From: JANLTX01 sp049840835
Lineage (GTDB): Bacteria > Armatimonadota > Armatimonadia > Armatimonadales > Armatimonadaceae
Direction: 5' to 3'
NCBI GenBank assembly: GCA_049840835.1
Contig: JASGJG010000023.1
Coordinates: 124,001-188,000 of the forward strand
DNA: 64,000 nt
Below, in pieces: positions 59,802 to 64,000 of this stretch; the stretch's first letter is position 1; each line of letters opens with the position of its first letter. A program made the position numbers and the translations under genes. Under the pieces are notes generated by a model. The model made no database searches. It was not told the DNA's origin and was given only the letters and a program-made list of their open reading frames with translations.

Positions 59802-61430
59802 GTGACTGATCGTGACATTGCCGCGCGTTTCCGAGCCATCGCCGATATTCTAGAGATTCAGGGCGAGCTGGTTTTCAAGGTCCGCGCCTACCGTATCGCT
59901 GCCGATACCATCGACGGACTGGAAGATGATGAGCTGACCGAGCGCCACGAAGCGGGTACGCTCAAAGATCTGTCCGGATTCGGCCCGGCTATCGTCTCCA
60001 AAACCTCCGACTTCCTGACCACCGGTACCACCGCTATCTGGGAGCGTATCAAAGACTCCGTGCCGTCTGGCATCGTGCAGCTTGCCGGCGTGCCCGGCAT
60101 CGGCCCCAAGACCGCGAAGTCGTTATGGGAAGGGCTGAAAGTTACGACCGTTGAGGAAGTGGAGCAGGCAGCCCACGCCGAGAAAATCCGAGCCCTAGCT
60201 GGATTCGGCGCCGCCAAAGAAGCCCAGCTTCTAGAGAAAATCGCTGCCTGGCGCCGCTTGAACGAGCGCATCCCTAGATACAGGGCATTAACTATTGCCG
60301 ACCAGGTAGCTGCCGAGCTTCGCAAAATCCCCGGTGTGGAACATGTGGAAATTGGGGGGGAGTTGCGCGCTGGGTGTGATGAGATACAAGAAGTTTCGTT
60401 ATTGGTGGTGTGCGATATTTTGAAAGAGCCATCTATAAGGGAAGCAGTTGAACTACCGGAATTTGTGAAGCTTTACTTCAGTCGAGTAGATGGACTTGGT
60501 TATTCGCAAATTGGCCTTACCTCTTCAGAAGAGCTTTATCATGCGATAGATCTGGAGTCTTGTGGAATCACGGAGACTAAGGAAAATACCGCAAGCGAGA
60601 CGGCAGTTTTTCAGGCGCTCGGTTGGCCAGTTATTCCTCCTGAGATTTGGCACTGGCCTAATATTGTCGAACTCGCTAAAGCAGGGCAACTTCCCAAACT
60701 CATAGAAGCCTCCGATATGCGAGGGGAGCTGCACGAGCACACGGTCTGGTCGGATGGCACTGGCACCGTGCGTGAGATGGCCGAAGCTGCCCTGGCGCGC
60801 GGCTACGAGTATCTCGCTATCACCGACCACTCACCGTTAGTTGGAGTGGCCAATGGACTGAATCGGGATCGACTACTCCAGCAGATTGAGGAAGTCCATG
60901 CCCTGTACGATGAGTTCGCAGCACGCGGGCTGCAGCTTCTGACCGGACAGGAAGTCGATATCCTAGTCGACGGTGGCCTGGACATGGACGACGACTTACT
61001 GGCGCAGCTAGACATTGTGGTCGCCAGTGTGCATCGGCGCTACAAGCTAGATGAGGCGGCTATGACCGCGCGAATCGTGCGTGCCTTAGAAAACCCCTAC
61101 GTACGAATTCTGGGGCATCCCACCGGACGGCTTTTAGGAACACGGGAGCCTTACGCGATAGATATAGACACCATTGTCGAAGCGGCTGCGAAGCACAACA
61201 AGGCACTGGAAATCAACTCTACTCCGGAGCGTATGGATCTGAAAGACGAGCATGTGAAGAAGGCGAAAGCCGCTGGCGTAAAAATCTCCATCAACTGCGA
61301 TGCCCACGCCACCAGCGGACTGGGTGATTTTGAGTGGGGGCTTGCTATGGCCCGCCGCGCTGGGTTGGAAGCCGACGATGTGATCAATACCTATTCGTGG
61401 GAAAGGCTGCAGACATGGCTGAAACGCTAA
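59802..61430 (+). CDS. polX: PolX-type protein with degraded polymerase site and PHP nuclease
   Basis: The 542-residue protein has the X-family order: 8-kDa-like domain (1-80), helix-hairpin-helix (GVPGIGPKTAKSLW, ALAGFGAAKEAQLL), palm (about 175-290), then a PHP nuclease domain (about 310-540). The palm catalytic motif, normally GDIDLLV, reads QEVSLLV (196-202), so the first Asp is Glu and the second is Ser. The third Asp region (VDLR) reads LYFS. PHP ligands are intact: LHEHTVWSDG, ITDHS, TGQEVDIL, ASVHRRY, GHPTGR, NCDAHATSG. DNA synthesis is therefore unlikely, and a repair 3'-5' exonuclease or AP endonuclease role is more plausible. Start GTG at 59802. Confidence 0.88.
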   Translation: MTDRDIAARFRAIADILEIQGELVFKVRAYRIAADTIDGLEDDELTERHEAGTLKDLSGFGPAIVSKTSDFLTTGTTAIWERIKDSVPSGIVQLAGVPGIGPKTAKSLWEGLKVTTVEEVEQAAHAEKIRALAGFGAAKEAQLLEKIAAWRRLNERIPRYRALTIADQVAAELRKIPGVEHVEIGGELRAGCDEIQEVSLLVVCDILKEPSIREAVELPEFVKLYFSRVDGLGYSQIGLTSSEELYHAIDLESCGITETKENTASETAVFQALGWPVIPPEIWHWPNIVELAKAGQLPKLIEASDMRGELHEHTVWSDGTGTVREMAEAALARGYEYLAITDHSPLVGVANGLNRDRLLQQIEEVHALYDEFAARGLQLLTGQEVDILVDGGLDMDDDLLAQLDIVVASVHRRYKLDEAAMTARIVRALENPYVRILGHPTGRLLGTREPYAIDIDTIVEAAAKHNKALEINSTPERMDLKDEHVKKAKAAGVKISINCDAHATSGLGDFEWGLAMARRAGLEADDVINTYSWERLQTWLKR

Positions 61431-62041
61431 CCCCACCCTGGCCCTTTCCCGCACGCCGGAACTTTGTGGGGCGACATATCACCCTCACTCCTGTCAACCC
61501 GGAACTAGATTCCCTGGAGCTTTTCGAGGCCGCAAACAGCACCCCGGAAGCCCGTGCGCTCTGGGACTACATGTATGTTGGACCCTTTGAGGCTGTCGAA
61601 GACTTCGCTGCCTACATGCGAAATGCCGGACCGAAAGAGATTCCTTTCACCGTCCGCCGAAACTCCGATGGCCGAGCGGTAGGTCAGATTCGGAACATGG
61701 AGATAGAAGTGGCCCATGGCCGCGCCGAGCTGGGGAATATCTGGTATCTCCCTGAAGGCCAGCGCACCTTCGCCAACACCGAAGCCTGCTTTCTGCTGCT
61801 CTGCCACCTCTTCGATGACCTGAACTACCGGCGCGTGGAGTGGAAATGCGATAACGCCAACCGCCGCAGCTATGCCGCCGCCGAGCGCCTCGGATTCACC
61901 TTCGAAGGCATATTCCGACAGCACGCCGTCCGCAAAGGTATAAACCGCGATACAGCCTGGTTCTCTCTCATAGACAAAGAATGGCCAGAGCAGAAAGCCC
62001 GCTTCGAAGCCTATCTCACGGGCGAATCCCCAAAGCTGTAG
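61415..62041 (+). CDS. GNAT-family N-acetyltransferase
   Basis: The protein of about 208 residues resembles the RimJ/RimL-like GNAT branch. It has an N-terminal GRHITLTPVNPE, a central GQIRNMEIEVAHGRAELGNIWYLPEGQ, acetyl-CoA region TEACFLLLCHLFDDLNYRRVEWKCDNANRRSYAAAERLGF and end HAVRKGINRDTAWFSLIDKEWP. It would acetylate an amino group of a small molecule or protein. ATG at 61415 is chosen over an earlier frame start because the fold begins there. It overlaps the end of polX by 16 bases, suggesting one transcript. Confidence 0.88.
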   Translation: MAETLTPPWPFPARRNFVGRHITLTPVNPELDSLELFEAANSTPEARALWDYMYVGPFEAVEDFAAYMRNAGPKEIPFTVRRNSDGRAVGQIRNMEIEVAHGRAELGNIWYLPEGQRTFANTEACFLLLCHLFDDLNYRRVEWKCDNANRRSYAAAERLGFTFEGIFRQHAVRKGINRDTAWFSLIDKEWPEQKARFEAYLTGESPKL

Positions 62042-62118
62042 TCCATCTCCCCGAGTGCTCGGTCGTGCCTCCCTCACCTCGCCCCTTGTATCTTGTTGTA
62101 AGTTACTTTGTGTAGCTT

Positions 62119-62214
62119 AGTCAGGAGTAGAGCGTAGCCCCTCTGGTAGCCAGATTGCCCTGCGCAAGCAGGGCATGCCTGTCATACCGTGGAAGAGCAA
62201 GCTCACTCCTGACT
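62119..62214 (+). ncRNA. Candidate bridge RNA upstream of the IS110 transposase
   Basis: A perfect 10-bp outer stem (AGTCAGGAGT 62119-62128 / ACTCCTGACT 62205-62214) encloses TCTGG-TAG-CCAGA (62142-62154) and GCCCTGC-GCAA-GCAGGGC (62157-62174), plus unpaired stretches. IS110-group elements are known to encode a structured bridge RNA in the non-coding left end that pairs with target and donor DNA. The position and multi-stem form fit; loop-target pairing has not been shown. Confidence 0.5.
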
Positions 62215-62315
62215 CTCTTAAAGAATCCCGAACAGTTGCCAGGGCAAGCCAAAGCCGAGCCCGCATTTACAAGGAAGGGATTAAAGAGAACAAGCAACAC
62301 ACTGGGGAGAAGCAG

Positions 62316-63275
62316 ATGGAAACTCAGGAAATCTTTGTTGGAGTCGATGTCAGCAAAACAAACCTGGATATGGCTATCCATAAACAGCATAAAACTCACC
62401 AGTTCCCACAGACAAAGCAAGGAATACAGAATCTAGTCAAGCTACTCAGCAAACTCCAACCTGCCCTGGTCGTTTTAGAAGCCACCGGAGGACTGGAGCG
62501 AGAGGTATCGCTAGCTCTGGCAAAAGAGAATATTCCAATCTCGATAATCAATCCCAGGAAAGCAAGGGAGTTTGCTAAAGCTGTGGGCCAATCGGCTAAA
62601 ACCGATCAGGTAGATGCCAGGATTCTTGCTCATCTGGCCGAGGCACTCAAGCCAGCTATAACTCAATTGCCTGACGCAGACCAGCTTGTTCTTCATGCGC
62701 TTCAGGATAGGAGAGTCCAGCTTTTGGAGATGTACCAGATGGAGAAGAATCGGCTTTTCACTAGTCCAGCTCCCTTGAAGAAGCAGATTACCGAGCATGT
62801 CAATTGGCTCCTTGTTCAGATAGCTCAAGTAGATGAGGAAATAGACTCGACTTTAGAGTCCAGGGAATGCTGGAAATCTCTAATGTCTCAGCTTATCTCT
62901 GTCCCAGGAATAGGCAAGGTAGTGGCTTCTACTTTGCTTGCTTATCTTCCTGAGCTAGGCAAGCTTTCGGGCAAGGAGATCGCTTCTTTGGTTGGAGTGG
63001 CTCCGTTTGCTCGTGACAGCGGAGCCCTTCGTGGTCGTCGCTGCATTGGCGGAGGTCGCTCGCTCGTTCGTCGCGCTCTGTACATGGCCGCTTTAGTAGC
63101 CTGTCGTTACAATCCGCCTATTCGCTCTTTCTATGAATCTCTGCTTTCTCGTGGCAAGAGTAAGAAGCTAGCTTTGGTGGCTTGCATGAGGAAGCTACTT
63201 GTTATCCTAAATGCCATGGTCAAGACCAACACGACTTGGAGAGGTCCAGCTCCTCAAATGTCGAAGATGGCTTAG
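62316..63275 (+). CDS. IS110-family transposase (DEDD recombinase)
   Basis: The protein of about 319 residues has the RuvC-like DEDD domain with Asp in FVGVDVSKTNLDMAI, Glu in VVLEATGGLER and D-x-x-D in KTDQVDARILAHLAEAL. A C-terminal IS116/IS110/IS902 domain follows: LISVPGIGKVVASTLLAYLPELG, VGVAPFARDSGALRGRR with the nucleophile Ser, and IGGGRSLVRRALYMAALVACR. GGGGAG six bases before the ATG at 62316 supports this start; an in-frame codon at 62175 lies inside the candidate RNA. The gene looks intact. Confidence 0.93.
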   Translation: METQEIFVGVDVSKTNLDMAIHKQHKTHQFPQTKQGIQNLVKLLSKLQPALVVLEATGGLEREVSLALAKENIPISIINPRKAREFAKAVGQSAKTDQVDARILAHLAEALKPAITQLPDADQLVLHALQDRRVQLLEMYQMEKNRLFTSPAPLKKQITEHVNWLLVQIAQVDEEIDSTLESRECWKSLMSQLISVPGIGKVVASTLLAYLPELGKLSGKEIASLVGVAPFARDSGALRGRRCIGGGRSLVRRALYMAALVACRYNPPIRSFYESLLSRGKSKKLALVACMRKLLVILNAMVKTNTTWRGPAPQMSKMA

Positions 63276-63521
63276 CGAAAACCAAAAAAACTTGACATTC
63301 AAGACAGTTGCTCTTCCCGAAAAACCCCTTCGGGGGGAAGAGGGGTAGCAGCGCTTATCTATCGCCTATTAGACTATGCAGCCGCAAAGCGCTCTCTACG
63401 AGGCAATGGAGTATCTACCCCTCTTCCAGCGAAGCGAGATTGGGAAGAGGGGGCTAAGCCGAGGTACGAGGCGCAGGGGGAAATGGTCTCCCCGTAACCT
63501 TCCGATAGCTTTCTCCGTTTC
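63276..63521. repeat. Structured non-coding DNA downstream of the transposase
   Basis: This gap holds no gene but several hairpins: CTTGA-CAT-TCAAG (63291-63303), a CTTCCC...GGGAAG stem enclosing CCCC-TTC-GGGG (about 63312-63342), and a longer inverted pair GGAAGAGGGGTAG (63336-63348) with CTACCCCTCTTCC (63415-63427). A second copy of TTGGGAAGAGGGGG follows at about 63439. It may include the right end of the IS110 element, a G/C-rich intergenic repeat, or both. Confidence 0.5.
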
Positions 63522-63550
63522 TTGACAGAGGGAGCTTTGTAATGTACTTT
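63522..63550 (+). promoter_or_regulatory. Possible promoter of the DUF4173-like gene
   Basis: TTGACA (63522-63527) is followed after 17 bases by TACTTT (63545-63550). The ATG at 63580 has GGAGGG just upstream. The -10 match is modest. Confidence 0.4.
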
Positions 63551-63579
63551 GTATAACAAAGCACTCTTTTGGAGGGATC

Positions 63580-64000
63580 ATGGAGACGACTACACCTAAA
63601 ATAACACGCCCGGCACTGCTACTCTCAATGGCGGTTCTGCTGGGGATAGGGGCAGATGTACTGCTCTATGGGCAAGCGATAGGGCTTGGTTGGGCGCTGT
63701 TTTTGTTGCTGCTACCCGGTGCGCTGCTACTTATGGGAGGCGTGGAAGGGAGTGAGCTGCGCTGGAAACAGCTTGGGCCGTTGCTGGTTGCTCACGTCTT
63801 CTTTGCTTCCATGCTGGCAATTCGCGCCGATACAGGACTCACAGCACTGAATCTGGCAGCGTGCTTTGTACTCCTGGGGCTGATCGCTGCTCTGTTTATT
63901 GGCGGGACTCTGGCAGAAAGCGGCCTGAAGGTAATCCTGGGTAGCCCTTTTCGAGTGCTGGGAGCCGCTATATGGCAGGCCGCTCCTGTGGTTTCTGAGG
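63580..64000 (+). CDS. DUF4173/DUF4153-like membrane protein (partial)
   Basis: The open frame runs past the window edge and gives 140 residues: a short polar start (METTTPKITRPA) and about four hydrophobic spans (LLLSMAVLLGIGADVLLYGQ, LGWALFLLLLPGALLLM, QLGPLLVAHVFFASML, TALNLAACFVLLGLIAALFI). The order and the DVLLYG-x-GLGWALF segment resemble DUF4173 proteins of unknown function. GGAGGG precedes the ATG. The C-terminal part is not available. Confidence 0.7.
   Translation, partial: METTTPKITRPALLLSMAVLLGIGADVLLYGQAIGLGWALFLLLLPGALLLMGGVEGSELRWKQLGPLLVAHVFFASMLAIRADTGLTALNLAACFVLLGLIAALFIGGTLAESGLKVILGSPFRVLGAAIWQAAPVVSE

Larger units (their letters stand above)
62096..63561 (+). mobile_element. 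IS110-family insertion sequence (limits approximate)
   Basis: The element holds one DEDD transposase with non-coding DNA on both sides and no long terminal inverted repeats, as usual for IS110. An imperfect 25-base direct repeat (19 identities), TTGTAAGTTACTTTGT... at 62096-62120 and TTGTAATGTACTTTGT... at 63537-63561, brackets it and is used as a provisional boundary. The true right end could be earlier, near 63295-63320. Confidence 0.6.

Noticed and set aside
1..64000. CRISPR arrays, restriction systems or prophage
   Set aside because: No spaced direct repeats, cas genes, restriction enzymes, integrase or phage structural genes were seen.

Overview
The window looks like a chromosomal segment of a Gram-negative-type (diderm) bacterium, most probably an Armatimonadota member. 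The best evidence is the prepilin N-terminus at 51117, whose FTLIELLVV...FPVFAQAREKARQ...SNMKQIGLA pattern is typical of that phylum. It is supported by an outer-membrane protein set (TonB system, BamA-like barrel), a DUF1592-type cytochrome protein, a PEP-CTERM protein, HAF-repeat proteins and GH29/heparinase enzymes. The assignment is inference from gene content; no rRNA is present. Most of the DNA is GC-rich. AT-rich patches lie at about 34735-35620 and 50910-51030, and a milder dip lies inside the PolX gene at about 60350-60650.

Layout. 1-7713: pterin dehydratase, heparinase-like lyase, sucC-DUF4177-sucD, then divergent argS and dtd, then a TPR protein. 7766-15092 (minus): one Ton operon reading receptor, ExbB, ExbD, ExbD, and a 1091-residue TonB with about 90-residue internal repeats. 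15397-18045: nucleoside-symporter-like MFS protein, a small unknown protein, MutY. 18042-21750 (mostly minus): unknown membrane protein, BamA-like barrel and cupin, a 33-codon membrane peptide on the plus strand, and a secG/tatA/tatA-like operon. 21873: tRNA-Leu(CAG). 22094-28078 (minus): three amidohydrolase domains broken by many frameshifts, then rpiA and leuB. 28108-34659: acetyl xylan esterase-like hydrolase, D-aminoacylase-like amidohydrolase, APH-like kinase, unknown membrane protein, DUF2723 transferase. 34938-39878: AT-rich secreted protein, then a 1060-residue secreted protein coupled to a lipoprotein. 39936-47963: alpha-L-fucosidase, DUF2199, PEP-CTERM, LURP-one-like, LarA-like, alpha/beta hydrolase, M48 peptidase, NurA. 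47972-53031: TlpA-like protein, unknown, DUF3592, an exported 11-mer-repeat protein, a prepilin with a structured leader, and a broken DUF4272 gene. 53108-64000: aspS, DUF1592 cytochrome protein, two tandem HAF proteins, a PolX with a degraded polymerase site, GNAT, an IS110-family element with a structured RNA upstream of its transposase, and the start of a DUF4173-like membrane protein.

Themes. Many genes have a TATAAT-like box only 5-8 bases before the start codon and no Shine-Dalgarno sequence, which points to leaderless transcription as a common mode here. A roughly 100-bp palindromic repeat occurs twice between genes. Reading frames are broken in sucC, the amidohydrolase locus, the prepilin and DUF4272, while neighbouring genes are intact, so local sequence errors and true decay both remain possible. 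The strongest candidates for something new are the repeat-built giant TonB, the LEA-like exported repeat protein, the nuclease-only PolX, the IS110 bridge-RNA candidate and the promoter-peptide-terminator unit at 20563-20783.
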